A program made the translations under genes and the position numbers. From the NCBI GenBank assembly GCA_965243345.1, contig CBDEUR010000003.1:2046001-2110000 (forward strand): a stretch of DNA of 64,000 nucleotides, written 5' to 3'. How positions within the stretch are numbered: position 1 is the first letter of the stretch; each line of letters opens with the position of its first letter. The notes below the pieces were generated by a model that did not search any database, was not told where the DNA came from, and saw only the letters and a list, made by a program, of their open reading frames with translations. Origin of the DNA: Bin52 sp965243345 (GTDB taxonomy: Bacteria; Pseudomonadota; Alphaproteobacteria; Thalassobaculales; Thalassobaculaceae). Shown here one piece after another: positions 1 to 9,866 of the stretch.

Positions 1-2
1 CC

Positions 3-24
3 GGCCCTGTTCTCCGGCAGGGCC
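3..24. terminator. Possible hairpin at the left edge
   Basis: GGCCCTG (3-9) pairs perfectly with CAGGGCC (18-24) across an 8-base loop. No T-run follows on either strand, so this is at most a weak terminator for a gene lying left of the window. The rest of 1-141 shows nothing recognisable apart from the approach to the GH3 start. Confidence 0.25.
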
Positions 25-141
25 TGCGGCACCGCTCCGGAACCCCCGGCGCGACCTTGACGGCTTTCGGGACCCGCCATACCTTCCCGTGCGGTGTCAC
101 CGGAGAATTGACCCGGGAACGCACGAAATCGGCCACCGGTC

Positions 142-1710
142 ATGTACGACGCAACCTGGCTGCTTCGTCTCTACGCCCGAAGGCGTCTGGTGCATCTCGC
201 ACGGATGGACCCGCGGGACTCGCAGCGCGCCGTTCTGTCCTCCCTGATCAGGCGCGCCCGTGGCACGACGTTCGGGCGGGACCACGGTTTCTCTCCTGGC
301 TGGTCGCTCGACGAGTTCCGCGCACGGGTTCCGCTCCGGGACTACGATGCCTTCTGGCACGCCTATTGGCGCGAGCCCTTTCCCGGCCTGACCGACTGCA
401 CCTGGCCCGGTTCCGTTCCGTGGTTCGCCGTGTCATCGGGAACGGCGACCGGAACCACGAAGTACATTCCCGTGAGCCGGGAGATGCGTCGGTCCAACGT
501 CCGGGCGGGCGCCGATCTTCTGGCCTTCCATCTCGCCAGCCGGCCGGAGAGCCGGCTGCTCGCCGGACGCGTCTTCATGCTCGGGGGCTCGACCGGGCTT
601 GTCCGCCATGCGCCCGGCATCTACAGCGGCGACCTCAGCGGCATTGCTGCAGCGACCATGCCGGGCTGGGCAAGACTTCGCTACTTCCCGCCCCGCGATC
701 TCGAGGGTATCGAGGACTGGGAGCGGAAGATCGATCGCTTTGCCGAACGCTCCCTGGATACGGAAATCACGGCCGTTGCCGGCACGCCGAGCTGGCTGCT
801 GATCTTCTTCGAGCGTCTGGCCGAGATCGCCGGGACCGCAAGCGGCGGGCGGACGGGCCGGATCGCCGACATCTATCCCGAACTCGAACTGCTGTCGCAC
901 GGCGGTGTTGCGTGGACGCCCTACCGCGACCGCTTCACCAGCCTGCTTGAAGGCAGCCACGCGGAAACACGCGAAGTCTACGCGGCGAGCGAGGGGTTCT
1001 TTGCCGTTGCCGACGGCGCGGACGGCGACGGGCTCAGGCTGCTGCTCGATACCGGTATCTTCTACGAGTTCGTCCCCCTCGATCAGCTCGACAGTGCGAA
1101 CCCGGACTGCCGCTGGGTCGGCGATGTCGAGCCGGGTGTCAACTACGCCCTGGCGGTATCCACCTGCGCCGGGCTCTGGCGCTACCTGGTCGGCGACACC
1201 GTGAGAGTGGTGGATCGCTCGCCCCCGCGCGTCCTGGTGACCGGGCGGACGAGCTACATGCTGTCCGCCTTCGGCGAGCACGTGATCGGCATCGAGGTCG
1301 AGCGCGCGGTGGCCGAGGCCGCCCGGGCGATCGACGCGACGGTCACCGACTTTGCCGCGGGGAGCGTGTTTCCGCAGCAGTCCGGGGCCCGTGGCGGCCA
1401 CCTCTACATCGTCGAATTCGGACCGCACGGCGCCGAACAAGGGCTGGACGAGGAGCGGCACGCGCTGTTCGCGGCGCGGCTCGACGAGGCCCTGTGCGGC
1501 CTCAACGACGACTATGCGGCTCACCGCGCGGGCGGATACGGACTGGATGCCGCCCGGGTGGACATTCTTGCGCCTGGCGGCTTTGCCGCATGGATGAAGA
1601 GCCGTGGCAAGCTGGGCGGCCAGAACAAGGTGCCCCGGATCATCAACGACCCGGAGCTCCTTGCAGGGCTGCGGAACTTTGCCGATGCGTACAACCGGAT
1701 GAAGGACTGA
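142..1710 (+). CDS. GH3 auxin-responsive promoter family acyl-amido synthetase
   Basis: A 522-residue protein of the GH3 family, ANL-superfamily enzymes that adenylate a carboxylic acid and join it to an amino acid. The phosphate-binding motif SSGTATGTTK is at residues 98-107. A YAASEG stretch near residue 280 and GDTVRVV near residue 350 fit the second and third ATP-binding motifs. The length is close to bacterial and short plant GH3 proteins. It starts at ATG 142; no strong ribosome binding site is visible. Substrate cannot be read from sequence. The next gene downstream, 770 bases away, is an Ntn-hydrolase amidase, so formation and cleavage of an N-acyl amino acid is possible but only inferred. 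Confidence 0.88.
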   Translation: MYDATWLLRLYARRRLVHLARMDPRDSQRAVLSSLIRRARGTTFGRDHGFSPGWSLDEFRARVPLRDYDAFWHAYWREPFPGLTDCTWPGSVPWFAVSSGTATGTTKYIPVSREMRRSNVRAGADLLAFHLASRPESRLLAGRVFMLGGSTGLVRHAPGIYSGDLSGIAAATMPGWARLRYFPPRDLEGIEDWERKIDRFAERSLDTEITAVAGTPSWLLIFFERLAEIAGTASGGRTGRIADIYPELELLSHGGVAWTPYRDRFTSLLEGSHAETREVYAASEGFFAVADGADGDGLRLLLDTGIFYEFVPLDQLDSANPDCRWVGDVEPGVNYALAVSTCAGLWRYLVGDTVRVVDRSPPRVLVTGRTSYMLSAFGEHVIGIEVERAVAEAARAIDATVTDFAAGSVFPQQSGARGGHLYIVEFGPHGAEQGLDEERHALFAARLDEALCGLNDDYAAHRAGGYGLDAARVDILAPGGFAAWMKSRGKLGGQNKVPRIINDPELLAGLRNFADAYNRMKD

Positions 1711-2479
1711 TGCGCACGCAGGACCGTGCCCGGTCCGGCCACGCATGGTCTCGAGCGCAGGCCACGGACCGGGGCATCGTTGCCACGACCAGGCCCGCCC
1801 GGCGGCCGGTGCAGGCACAGGCGGGACTGTCCCTTCCGGTTCGACGGTGGAGATCGGCCGGTGCGCGACGCCGCACCGCAGTTCGCCCGGAAGACGACGG
1901 GACCAACACCTGCGCGCCACCCTTGACAGGTTCACCGGCAACCGGTCAGGAACGCCGGCATGCCCGGAAGCACGCGCAGCAACCGTGAAACATGCGATCT
2001 CACCCCGCGGACACTTTTCGTCGTGTCGGCGGCGCAGATCGTACGCGGGATTCCGGCTGCAAGCCGCGCGTTCAGGAACCGCCGGCGCATCGGCGCACAC
2101 CCGTGCCGCGCGAACCCGCGCCGACAGCCATCGGGGAGCCAGGACCGCGCGGGCCCGACCCGCGGCCCGCATCCTGCCTGCACCCGGCGCGCGACCGGTT
2201 GTGGCGCGCAGGAGCCGGCCATGCGGGCGGATTGCCATGTACCAGCCGGATGCGCCGGGAACTCCTGCCGGACTTTCCGAAGGGTCGACGGCAGGGAACC
2301 TTCGGCCTGACAGGTAAGCGACGATGCCCGCAACTCCGCGAGAAGCCGGCTGCCGTTCCGCGGTGTCCCCGCCAACGCCGAAGCCCTGCTCACGTGCGAC
2401 AGCTTCAGCCGGGCGATCGGGTTCGGGCCGACCTGTCCGCTGCATCGGAGCGAGGTCCGCGTTCGCCCGGAAGGCCGTG
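1711..2479. other. Long gap without a recognisable gene
   Basis: Open frames here on both strands translate to Arg/Pro/Ala-rich strings typical of non-coding high-GC DNA. I recognise no conserved motif, RNA gene or repeat. The 3' end carries the leader of the penicillin acylase gene. Confidence 0.5.
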
Positions 2480-4801
2480 ATGCGACGGCTGGGTCGTGGA
2501 CTGCTGACGGCGTTCGCGCTCACCCTGACACTGCCCGTTGTCGCGGCCTGCGGCGGACTTCTTCCGCCCTCACCGGGCAGTATTCGAACCGCCGACCGAA
2601 TAGAGGCGTTCAATCGCCTCCCCGCACCGCCCTTTAAAGGTCCGGTCGAGATCCGATGGAACGCCCATATGGTGCCATACATCCTGGCCGAGACCGACCG
2701 CGACGGAGCCCTTGCGCTGGGACTGGTGCACGCGCACCTCAGGCTGGGCCAGATGGAGGTGCTCAAGCGCATTGCCCGGGGCCGCATCTCCGAGATGCTG
2801 GGGCCGCTCACGACACAGGTCGACGCGGCAATCCGGGTGATCGGGTTCGCCACGGCGGCGCCGGAGATCCTGCGCAGGATGCCGCCCGAAACCCGCGCCT
2901 GGCTCGACGCCTATGTCGCGGGAATCAATTTCTACAAGTCGGCGACCGACGCGAGGTCGCCGGAATTCTCCGTACTTGGCATTGACGAGGAGCCGTGGAC
3001 GGCCGAGGACACCCTGGCGGTGGGCCGGCTGGGCGGCCTGGACTTCACCTGGATTGTCCTGCCGGAACTGCTGAGGCTTCGCTCCACGCCACAGTGGGAG
3101 GCCGTCTGGGAGCAACTCGCCGGGCTGGGCGGAGAGACCCGCCAGCCCGGTTCCGGTGCGGCGGCGCCGACGCACGGCCGGGCGAACATGCTGGCGACCC
3201 TGTTCCGGCGCACGTCCCGGCTCGGCAGCAACTCAATCGCCGTTGCGCCGTCGCGCAGCACGAGCGGCAGCGCACTGATCGCGAACGATCCGCATCTCGG
3301 GCTGCAACTGCCGAACATCTGGCTGATCGCCGGGCTCCGGACCCCGTCCTACAAGGCTGTGGGAATGATGGCTCCCGGGCTGCCGGTCTTTGCATTCGGA
3401 CGGACGCCGTGCCTGGCCTGGGGAGGCACGAACCTGCATGGCTGGAACACGGATCTGGTGGACCTGGCCGACCACCCCGCCCCGCTGTCGGAAGAAATCC
3501 ACGACATCGGCGTCCGGTTCTGGTTCGAAACGCAGGCCAGGACCCGCCGATCCGACCTGGGACCCGTGATCAGCGACGTGGCACTGCTGGACTTCCCTTC
3601 CGAGGGGACCTACGCGGCCCGCTGGATCGGTCACCTGCCCAGCGACGAGATTACGGCGCTGCTCGACCTGCTCAAGGCTCCGAACGGCCGCGAGCTGTCC
3701 AGGACCCTGCGGACCTTTGCCGTACCGGCACAGAACATCGTCTACGCCGATTGCGAAGGCAACATCGGCCACCTGGTCGCGACATGGCTGCCGGACCGCC
3801 CGGTCGCGTTTCCCCACGACATCTTCGTCGACGCCGGAACATCGCAGCGCAGCTGGGAGCGCATCCTGACCTCCGGCGACCTGCCGTCGATCGAGAACCC
3901 GCAGGCCGGCTACGTGGTTTCAGCCAACGACCGCGCGTTCGAGGCGCCGCCGACCCGCATTGGCCTGTCGTTTTCTCCCGGACAGCGGGCGGAGAGACTG
4001 ACGCGCCTGGTGGAAGCGCTCGACCCGGTCGATCTGTCGGACCTGACCGCGATGCAGCGTGACGTCTACAGTGCGGCGGCGCACGCGCTCGCCCGGCTCA
4101 TCCTGGCTTCGGCGCCGGCAGCTGCGGCTCTCGTTCCCGACCTTGCGAGCTGGCAGGGCACCTACGATGCCGACTCGAGAGGGGCGCTGGTCTACGAGGC
4201 GGTGCTGACACATCTTGCGCCGAGCGCATTCGAGGCGGTCGGTCGCGGCGCCGAACTCACGTTCTGGCTGCAGACCGGGTTCCTGGACATCAAGGCAGGT
4301 GAGGTGCTCCGGTCCCTTGCCGAGGCACGGCGTCGGGAACTGGTTTCGGCAGCCCTCGCCGCCGCAGCACGGGAAATCGCTGCGCATGAGGTGTGGGGAG
4401 ACCGCCATCGACTGGCGAAACGGCACTTCCTGGGACTGATCCCGGTACTTGGCGCCGGATACCACATTGGCGACCTTCCCGCCCGCGGCGGCCGCGAGAC
4501 GGTCCTGAAGTCGGGCGCCGACCTCAAGATCGATCGGCACTCCCCCAGTTTCGGCTCCCAGGCGCGCCATGTCTCCGACCTCGGCGATCCGGATGCCAAC
4601 TTCTTCATACTGCTTGGCGGGCAGGACGGCTGGTTCGGCAGCCGTGCCTTCGACGACCAGATCCCGCTGTGGACCGCGGGCGAGAGCATCCAGCTCCCCC
4701 TGTCGCTCGATGCAGTCCGAAAACAGTTCCCGATCACGGGCGATGGAATGAACATCCCCTTCCGACAGCATCGCGACCCGGCCAGGGCAGTGCAGCAGTA
4801 G
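2480..4801 (+). CDS. Penicillin acylase family lipoprotein (Ntn-hydrolase amidase)
   Basis: A 773-residue precursor of the penicillin amidase family, exported enzymes that self-cleave to expose an N-terminal Ser and hydrolyse amides such as acylated antibiotics or N-acyl-homoserine lactones. The start at ATG 2480 gives MRRLGRGLLT and a hydrophobic segment ending in the lipobox VAAC, so it is a predicted lipoprotein. A longer frame upstream has shadow-like composition and was not used. The expected self-cleavage site is G249-S250 in the LGSNSIAV motif, with Ser250 as nucleophile. The family motif ANDPHLG follows about 20 residues later, and a QPL-type aromatic-rich C-terminal half fits the beta chain. 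Substrate is unknown. Confidence 0.9.
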   Translation: MRRLGRGLLTAFALTLTLPVVAACGGLLPPSPGSIRTADRIEAFNRLPAPPFKGPVEIRWNAHMVPYILAETDRDGALALGLVHAHLRLGQMEVLKRIARGRISEMLGPLTTQVDAAIRVIGFATAAPEILRRMPPETRAWLDAYVAGINFYKSATDARSPEFSVLGIDEEPWTAEDTLAVGRLGGLDFTWIVLPELLRLRSTPQWEAVWEQLAGLGGETRQPGSGAAAPTHGRANMLATLFRRTSRLGSNSIAVAPSRSTSGSALIANDPHLGLQLPNIWLIAGLRTPSYKAVGMMAPGLPVFAFGRTPCLAWGGTNLHGWNTDLVDLADHPAPLSEEIHDIGVRFWFETQARTRRSDLGPVISDVALLDFPSEGTYAARWIGHLPSDEITALLDLLKAPNGRELSRTLRTFAVPAQNIVYADCEGNIGHLVATWLPDRPVAFPHDIFVDAGTSQRSWERILTSGDLPSIENPQAGYVVSANDRAFEAPPTRIGLSFSPGQRAERLTRLVEALDPVDLSDLTAMQRDVYSAAAHALARLILASAPAAAALVPDLASWQGTYDADSRGALVYEAVLTHLAPSAFEAVGRGAELTFWLQTGFLDIKAGEVLRSLAEARRRELVSAALAAAAREIAAHEVWGDRHRLAKRHFLGLIPVLGAGYHIGDLPARGGRETVLKSGADLKIDRHSPSFGSQARHVSDLGDPDANFFILLGGQDGWFGSRAFDDQIPLWTAGESIQLPLSLDAVRKQFPITGDGMNIPFRQHRDPARAVQQ

Positions 4802-5664
4802 TCAGCAGGGTGGCTTGCTGCAGGTCGGGAAACGGCTTCGATCGGAGCTGGAAACCCGTGCACGAGGGACATTCACCGTGCTCCGGTGCCGGAAAACTGT
4901 GTCCCTGATGGCCCAACCCGCCCGTCGAGTCTCAGGCCGGGGTGCATTGCGCCGGCTTTCCGGCTGCATCCCAGGCGAACCGATCACCACCAGGCGATCC
5001 GGATCGACAGACTGAACACCGTCACGCAGGCCGGGGTCGCCACCGGGCCGAACAGGCCGGATACAGGAGATGCCGCTGTCGATGCGGCATCACGTGCGAT
5101 GTCGCTCAGACCCGAGTCGCGTCCGCCGTCCAGCCACCCGTGCGCCGACGGCGGCGAACCGGCGAGAAATCCGGCGATCCTGTTCGGACGGTGATCCCGA
5201 AACCGCGCCAGCACACGGGCGGGATCGGAGTACACCGGCCAGGTTCTTCATGCGGTCCGGATAGCCTGGTTCGGGTTCGGGGTGTCCGCAGTTCATGTCG
5301 GTTTCGGCGGATCGATCAGGTCCTGGGGCGCATGCCTCCGGTTGAACCGCCGGCCGACGTGCACCGTCTTGTTGTACCGTCCTGCGGAGCGACTGGCGCC
5401 CCCTTCACCCGACCGGACCTTCCCGATCCGTTTGAGGAGCATCCCGCGCGCCGCACCTTCCTTGCCGGAGACCGGACCTCGGCCGGACGTGACCTGCACC
5501 GCCTGTCCCCCGGGCACCGAAACCCCGGACCGGTACCGGCGAAGCCCGCCATGTCACAGGCCGGTCCACGATACCGTGGATCAGGTGACCGGGCGCGATC
5601 CCGATGCCAGGAACGATCCCTTCCATGCTCGCCGGCCGGCGCCGGCACCCGCTGTCGGGCACCG
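4802..5664. other. Long gap without a recognisable gene
   Basis: Lies between two convergent genes. Frames on both strands have shadow-like composition (Arg, Pro, Gly rich) and no motif I recognise. No clear terminator was found at either edge. Confidence 0.5.
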
Positions 5665-6297
5665 TCAGGATGCGGCGGTCGCGTGAGCGTCCATTGCCGC
5701 CAGCACCTCATCAAGTGACCGCCTGGCGCCGGTCTGCAGGTACTCCATGGCCCGCAACGCGTATTCGTGCGCCCCGGGACTCGAACCGGCAACACAATCC
5801 TCGATCACGCGGCAGTAGTAGTCTCCCTGGTGACCGTCCACGAAGGTGTAGTGGACGCAGACATCCGTCAGCCCGCCCGTCAGCAACAGGGTATCGACCC
5901 GGAGACCCCGCAGGAGAATTTCCAGGTCGGTCCCGTAGAACGCCGAATACCGGCGCTTCTGTACGAGGTAGTCGCCATCGCGAAAGTCGATGACCTCCCG
6001 GGCCAGGTCGGTTTCCGGGTTGTTGTCGAGGCAATGGATGTCCTCGCTGCCGTCGAGTTCGCGGCCGAAGTCAACGAGGTCGGCCCGGTGGATCTCCTGG
6101 ATGAAGACGATCGGGATCCCGGTCTCCCGCGCCCGGTCGATGGCAAGCCGGGCCCGGGCGACCCGCGCGGCGTAGTCCGCCATGTGGGGGATCGCGCGAA
6201 CTTCCTTCTCGACGAAGGCGGACTGCTGGATGTCGATGACGATCAGCGCCGGCCGACCCACGATCAGGCCGCGCTGTAGAGGTGCGGTGTCAGGCAT
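5665..6297 (-). CDS. Isochorismatase-family cysteine hydrolase
   Basis: A 210-residue single-domain hydrolase of the isochorismatase/nicotinamidase superfamily, which cleaves amides or vinyl ethers with an Asp-Lys-Cys triad. The triad is visible: Asp22 in VIDIQ, Lys114 in QKRRYSAF and Cys147 in GGLTDVCVHYT. The Asn/Glu-rich middle and the HEYALRAME helix near the C-terminus are usual for the family. The start at 6297 (MPDTAPLQRG) was preferred over a longer frame whose N-terminus is not protein-like. Substrate cannot be assigned: N-carbamoyl amino acids, ureidoacrylate or biuret are all processed by relatives. The gene stands alone between two large empty gaps. Confidence 0.87.
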   Translation of the reverse strand: MPDTAPLQRGLIVGRPALIVIDIQQSAFVEKEVRAIPHMADYAARVARARLAIDRARETGIPIVFIQEIHRADLVDFGRELDGSEDIHCLDNNPETDLAREVIDFRDGDYLVQKRRYSAFYGTDLEILLRGLRVDTLLLTGGLTDVCVHYTFVDGHQGDYYCRVIEDCVAGSSPGAHEYALRAMEYLQTGARRSLDEVLAAMDAHATAAS

Positions 6298-7389
6298 GTG
6301 AAAATCCCGCTTGCTGTCGATGAGACGCAACCGCAGACAGTATCGGCGGGGAAGCCTGCTGCGCAACGAACGGGGATCTTGTCGATTGCCAGTCTGGTTG
6401 ACGGGCGGTGCCGGTGCAGTATCGGGACAAGCCAAACCGTCCCCGGGGGACACCGGGCTGCACCACTCTTCCGGTGCTGGCAGGCGTCGACTTTACAAGC
6501 GCCCGACACATGAACCCTTGGCAGAAGGCTGCCATGACCGCCGTTGCGAAAGACGATGCCGACCCACCGGTGCCCCAGGCCACGCTGAAGGCCGGCTGCG
6601 GCGAGCTGAACTCCCCGGCCGGGAACACCAAGGTCCTCGCCCCGGTCACAGGGTGGCCTCGTGCGCGATCGCGGCTGAGGGGCCTGTCGGACGCTGCCCT
6701 GCTCCCCCGGGCAAGGCTCCGGGCAGGATGGTGAAGGGAGGAGTTGTCCCGGTGATCCGGGGGACCTCGAAGGGTTCGCACATTCACGGCTGCGCGGTGT
6801 CGATGCGCCTTGCCAACGCTTTCGGATCCGCACCGGTGACCGGAACCCCGAAACCGTTTGCTGTCTCACTGTCCGGATCGCAGCGGTCCAGACCTTCCCC
6901 CGCATCGACCCGGAAACGCTCGTTGCCTTCGCACGCTGACCGCGCGCTGCGCGTCCACGCCATCGTGCCTGCGCTTTCCGCAACCTTGTCCGTGGAGTTT
7001 CGCGCCAGCGCAGGTGATCACCGCGCGGATTGTGCCGGACATGGCCGCTTCGCTCTTCGGTGACCTGGTCCTGGCAGTCGGGAAATGGCCGCTGCGGGAT
7101 GAGGACGCCCACACGGCTCTTCGAAGGACAGGGAATGCGGACATTCGCCCGGACAGGACCTTCCCGGGCTCGCGGAACTGGTATTTCAGACCGTGCGGGT
7201 GGCCGGGGACCAGCGTCAGTCGCGCGTTCCGGGACGGGGCTCGACAACCGGATCCGTTCGCCGCCGGAGAGCTGCTTCCAGGATTTCCCGCTTCTGATGC
7301 TCCGTCCTCCCCGCGTTCCCAGCGGACAGGGCATGGCGTGAACGCGGTCCCGGACCACGTTGCATCATTTCCGGATGCACCGGTGCCGT
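6298..7389. other. Longest empty stretch in the window (about 1.1 kb)
   Basis: Separates the isochorismatase start from the ATPase stop. Several long open frames exist but all look like shadows of high-GC DNA. No RNA gene, IS remnant or terminator could be supported by eye. It presumably includes the promoter of the isochorismatase gene at its left end. Confidence 0.45.
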
Positions 7390-8577
7390 TCAGATCGGAT
7401 CAAGGGCTTCCCGCGCCAGCGTCCGCAGACCGGCGACCCTGACGTTCTCCGTCAGCGGGTAGTCGCTATCGCCCGGATGGACGATTGTAATCCGATCCAG
7501 TTTCAGGTTCTCGAGTGCCGAGTGCATGGAGCGGGTAACCCTGGGTGTTGACGTGTACTTGAACTCGAATGCGGACCTCTTCGTGCCCTGCACGATCAGG
7601 AGATCCAGTTCGGCGTGGCCGTGAGTCGCCCAGAAAAAGCAGTCGGCGGCATCGGCACGGTGCATCTGGATCACCTGCTCCAGTGCGAATCCCTCCCACG
7701 ACGCGCCGAGCTTCGGGTGAGCGAGAAGGCCGTTCTCGTCGGGAAGATCCAGCAACGCGTGAAGAACACCGCTGTCGCGGAACAGGATCTTGGGTGACCT
7801 GACCTGTCGCTTGCGCAAGTTCTCGTACCAGGGCTGCAGCGTGCGGGTGATGAACGTGCCGTCGAGGATGTCGAGGTAGCGTTTGATGGTCGGTGAAGAG
7901 ACGTCGAGCGAACGCGCGAGTTCCGACGCATTGAGGATGTTGCCGTGCCAATGCGCAACCATCATCCAGAGCCGGCGCATGGTACGGGCGCTGAAATCCA
8001 TTCCCAGAGCCGGCAGATCCCGTTCCAGAAAGGTGGTCACGTAGGCCTTGCGCCAGACCATGCTGTCAGTGTCGGAACTCGCCAGATACGCGGGCGGAAA
8101 GCCGCCCCGAAGCCACAGGCGGCGGTGATCGTCGGCTTCGAACGCGGTGAACGGCGGGAGTTCCAGGTAGATGATTCGACCCGCCAGCGATTCGGAGGAC
8201 TGGCGGATCAGTTCGCGCGACGCGCTGCCCAGAACAAGGTAGCGCTGCTTCGGCCGCTCTCGGTCGACCAGCACCCTGAGCAGCGGAAACAGTTCCGGAA
8301 TGCGCTGTATTTCGTCGATGACAATCAGACCTTCCAACGATCCGAGCGCGAGCCTGGGATCGGTCAGGCGAGCGAGGTGCTCGGGGTCCTCGAGATCGAA
8401 GTAATGCACGCGAGCGCCGTCACCGTGACTGTCATCGGTCGATGCCCCGATATTGAGGGTCGCGATATGGTCCCTTGCGAGCGTGGTCTTGCCACACTGT
8501 CGGGGACCGAGGATCCCGACAATCCGGTGGCTCCTGAAGTACCGTGCGATCAGGCTCAGGAATTCGGTTCGATCCAT
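7390..8577 (-). CDS. AAA ATPase with C-terminal DUF4143 domain
   Basis: A 395-residue protein with the AAA_14 + DUF4143 architecture common in bacterial and archaeal accessory gene pools. Walker A is GPRQCGKTT at residues 24-32. Walker B is LIVIDEIQ near residue 85, followed by a sensor-like LVLGSAS. The second half carries a winged-helix-like part (ASELARSLDVSSPTIKRYLD) and a C-terminal restriction-endonuclease-like part (WATHGHAELDLLIV..KRSAFEFKYT), with the D-(x)n-E-x-K arrangement of PD-D/ExK nucleases. Function in this family is largely unknown; TA-like or defence roles have been suggested. Base composition is more AT-rich than neighbours, which hints at transfer. Confidence 0.88.
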   Translation of the reverse strand: MDRTEFLSLIARYFRSHRIVGILGPRQCGKTTLARDHIATLNIGASTDDSHGDGARVHYFDLEDPEHLARLTDPRLALGSLEGLIVIDEIQRIPELFPLLRVLVDRERPKQRYLVLGSASRELIRQSSESLAGRIIYLELPPFTAFEADDHRRLWLRGGFPPAYLASSDTDSMVWRKAYVTTFLERDLPALGMDFSARTMRRLWMMVAHWHGNILNASELARSLDVSSPTIKRYLDILDGTFITRTLQPWYENLRKRQVRSPKILFRDSGVLHALLDLPDENGLLAHPKLGASWEGFALEQVIQMHRADAADCFFWATHGHAELDLLIVQGTKRSAFEFKYTSTPRVTRSMHSALENLKLDRITIVHPGDSDYPLTENVRVAGLRTLAREALDPI

Positions 8578-9055
8578 GCACGATCCGTGAAATTTGAAAG
8601 CGATGATTTAGATTTTCAGGGAAACCTGGCGCTGTCAACCGGTTACTCTCAAGGGAGGCATTCCCGCAAGATCATGGCATTCCCCGGCGCCGCGACCGAC
8701 CTGAACCCGCAGCCATCCCGCACACGGTAACCGGATCGCGACACTGGACGACAGTCAGGACGAAACGGAGCAGGTGGTGACCCGCCGGCCATCGGCGTTC
8801 GAAGGGACGGCGGCATTTCGACAGTATCTCCATCTTCTTCGTGAAAAAGGTCGATGGGTCACGCTTCCGGACGCGCGATGACAGGTGCCAGAACCGTCAG
8901 CGCTCCGGTCTGCACCGTGCGGAAGCGTATCGGCGCGAAGTGGTGCGCCGCGGTCTGCCATGCGTTCGATCTGTGGGCGTGCGCGGACAGCGACCGCGCG
9001 ATCGGACACGACGCGAGTGCCGGGGCAGGCGGACCTGCCAGGCTTCGTGATCCGG
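8578..9055. other. Intergenic region with candidate ATPase promoter
   Basis: On the minus strand TTGACA (complement of 8633-8638) precedes an AT-rich stretch (8586-8620) just upstream of the ATPase ATG, a plausible promoter although no clean -10 stands out. The rest of the interval up to the SDR stop holds nothing recognisable. Confidence 0.35.
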
Positions 9056-9796
9056 TCAGAGGATGTGCTGACCCCCGGTGACGAAGATCTCGGTCCCGGT
9101 GACGTATCCGCTGTCGGGGGAGCAGAGATAGTGGATGGTCGCCGCGACATCCTCCGGCTCGCCCAGGCGATGGAGCGGAATCCTCGGGATCAGCATGTCG
9201 GTCTCCGGAGACAGCATCGCGGTCCGGATTTCACCCGGCGCCACCGCATTGACCCGGACACCGAGTTCGGCAAACTCGTTGGCGAGTTCCCGGGTCAGCG
9301 CGGAAAGCGCCGCCTTGGAGGTACTGTAGGCCGACCCGGCGAAGGGATGGATCGCGTGACCGGCGATCGAGGTGATGTTCACCACAGCCCCCCTGCCCCG
9401 GGACAGGGCCGGCGCAAGACCACGCGCGAGGCGAAGCGGAACGAAGAAGTTGAGCTCGAAGACCTGCCGCCAGGCATCGAGGTCGCCGTTCAGGCAGCCG
9501 AGTCGCTCCTTGACCGGTGACTTGGGTGACCATCCGGCGTTGTTGACCAGCGCATGCAGCGGCCGGTCGGCCAGAAGTCCGTTGGCGCGGTCGAGAAACT
9601 TGTCCAGACTCCCAGGGTCTGCAAGGTCGGCCGTGATGTGGTGCGACCAGTTCGGATCGCGCCGGCACTCTTCCGGCGGTTCATCACGCGAGCAGGTGAT
9701 GATGTCCCAGTTGCGTTCACTGAACAATGCAACGGTCGCGTGTCCGATACCCCGGCTGGCCCCGGTCAGAAGCAGCGTTCTTCGCGAGTCGTCCAT
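9056..9796 (-). CDS. SDR family oxidoreductase
   Basis: A 246-residue classical short-chain dehydrogenase/reductase using NAD(P)H. The cofactor motif TGASRGIG is at 11-18, NNAG at 85-88, catalytic Ser near 143, and Y157-x3-K161 (YSTSK). The C-terminal GYVTGTEIFVTGGQ block is the usual dimer-interface end. The cofactor pocket does not settle NADH versus NADPH. It is divergent from the PQQ-type sugar dehydrogenase, with only 70 bases between the two starts. A joint role in sugar or polyol oxidation is possible but unproven. Confidence 0.86.
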   Translation of the reverse strand: MDDSRRTLLLTGASRGIGHATVALFSERNWDIITCSRDEPPEECRRDPNWSHHITADLADPGSLDKFLDRANGLLADRPLHALVNNAGWSPKSPVKERLGCLNGDLDAWRQVFELNFFVPLRLARGLAPALSRGRGAVVNITSIAGHAIHPFAGSAYSTSKAALSALTRELANEFAELGVRVNAVAPGEIRTAMLSPETDMLIPRIPLHRLGEPEDVAATIHYLCSPDSGYVTGTEIFVTGGQHIL

Positions 9797-9866
9797 GGCA
9801 GCACCCCGGCGCGGTGATGGACCGGGCCGTATCCGTCACGGCACCGGTCCGAAAGGAAGCACGATC

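Noticed and set aside
433..2853. A minus-strand open frame of about 800 codons opposite the GH3 gene
   Set aside because: Composition is Arg/Pro/Ala-rich, it spans a gene with clear GH3 motifs on the other strand, and no family motif is seen.
5293..5517. A minus-strand frame ending DLIDPPKPT, considered as a transposase remnant
   Set aside because: No transposase family could be matched and the rest of the frame is not protein-like.
5770..5800. A tRNA T-arm-like string (GGTTCGAGTCCCGG on the minus strand)
   Set aside because: It lies in the isochorismatase coding frame, the stem does not pair properly and no acceptor or anticodon arm is present.
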